The notes beneath the pieces are model-generated. The model was not told the DNA's origin, did no database searches, and saw nothing but the letters and a program-made list of their open reading frames with translations. Positions 4,972 through 5,310 of a stretch of 5,310 nt of DNA are shown here, one piece after another. How positions within the stretch are numbered: position 1 is the first letter of the stretch; each line of letters begins with the position of its first letter. Position numbers and translations under genes: made by a program. Origin of the DNA: CAWJEL01 sp964647255 (GTDB taxonomy: Bacteria; Chloroflexota; Anaerolineae; CG2-30-64-16); the NCBI GenBank assembly GCA_964647255.1, contig CAZYGI010000153.1:1-5310 (forward strand), read 5' to 3'.

Positions 4972-5310
4972 CTATTCTGCTACCGGCGTTGCCGCGTCCG
5001 CAGCCGGCGCCGCGGCGCCGCGCCAGCGTGCGCGTTCGGTCTTGTCCGGGAAGCGCGGGAGCAGGGTGGCCGCGTCGGGCAGGGCGACCTTGTCGCCGGG
5101 GGCCAGGTCGGCCTTGTTGGGTTTCTCGACGACCGGCTTCTGGGGCACGTTGAAGATGCCGATCTCGTCGCCGGGACGGGCGTAGCGGCTCCCCAGGTAG
5201 GCCAGCCCCAGGATGATGCCGTCCACGTCTACAGCCGCGCTCGTGACCCAGCCGATGGCCTGGCCCTTCTTGTTCACCACCGGGTCGCCGGTCTTGGGCA
5301 TGCGCACGCC
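4972..5310 (-). CDS. GcvT/aminomethyltransferase-like protein, C-terminal part
   Basis: The frame is open to the window edge, so the 5' part is missing; 112 residues remain. The stretch TGDPVVNKKGQAIGWVTSAAVDVDG followed by LGLAYLGSRYARPGDEIGIF reads like the C-terminal barrel of glycine cleavage T-protein relatives (G-x2-V, IGxVTS, then a xAYv...G strand pair). Such proteins use tetrahydrofolate in one-carbon transfer. The catalytic N-terminal domain cannot be seen, so a true GcvT cannot be told from a folate-binding relative. After the barrel come a KPVVEKP linker, a short block APGDKVALPDAATLLPRFPDK and an alanine-rich tail, which extends past the usual end of GcvT. The stop TAG is 71 bases before the acyltransferase start; the two may share a message. 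Confidence 0.6.
   Translation of the reverse strand, partial: GVRMPKTGDPVVNKKGQAIGWVTSAAVDVDGIILGLAYLGSRYARPGDEIGIFNVPQKPVVEKPNKADLAPGDKVALPDAATLLPRFPDKTERARWRGAAAPAADAATPVAE

Overview
All six protein-coding genes in this 5.3 kb GC-rich window read on the minus strand, so the window is described from its right end to its left end. I would place it in a Chloroflexota-type bacterium (Anaerolineae or a relative), from the look of the PAP2, CDP-alcohol transferase and IS200-type proteins. That is family resemblance from memory, not a database result.

Layout, right to left. The window opens inside the C-terminal part of a GcvT/aminomethyltransferase-like protein (4972-5310). A 71-nt gap follows, with a perfect 13-bp inverted repeat ending five bases before the next start codon. 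Next come a PatA/LpxL-type lipid acyltransferase (3980-4900) and, 14 nt on, a CDP-alcohol phosphatidyltransferase (3294-3965), which look like one operon. A 219-nt gap holds a possible extended -10 promoter. A second CDP-alcohol phosphatidyltransferase follows (2550-3074). Its last membrane helix (about 43 codons, 2431-2562) is intact but out of frame, so the gene carries a frameshift. A membrane-anchored alpha/beta hydrolase (1375-2358) comes next. The window ends, beyond a transposase locus, in the N-terminal part of a PAP2-type phosphatase (1-334) with its own good promoter.

The most striking region is 413-1378. A lone IS200/IS605-type Y1 transposase (492-989) is flanked on both sides by palindromic repeats. 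Upstream of it are three near-identical 119-bp tandem units. Each contains two REP-like elements in inverted orientation (GTAG foot plus a hairpin with one bulged base, as in a BIME) and two further short hairpins. Downstream is a single shortened copy. The same 69-bp repeat end lies over the 3' end of both the transposase and the hydrolase gene, and in both its GTAG supplies the TAG stop codon. This resembles a REP/RAYT system, but the transposase has the IS200-type tyrosine motif (YIxxQ) rather than the motif usual in RAYTs.

Functionally the chromosomal genes lean to membrane lipid metabolism: two phospholipid head-group transferases, an acyltransferase, a lipid-phosphatase-type PAP2 protein and a membrane-tethered hydrolase. 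The repeat/transposase locus separates the hydrolase from the PAP2 gene.
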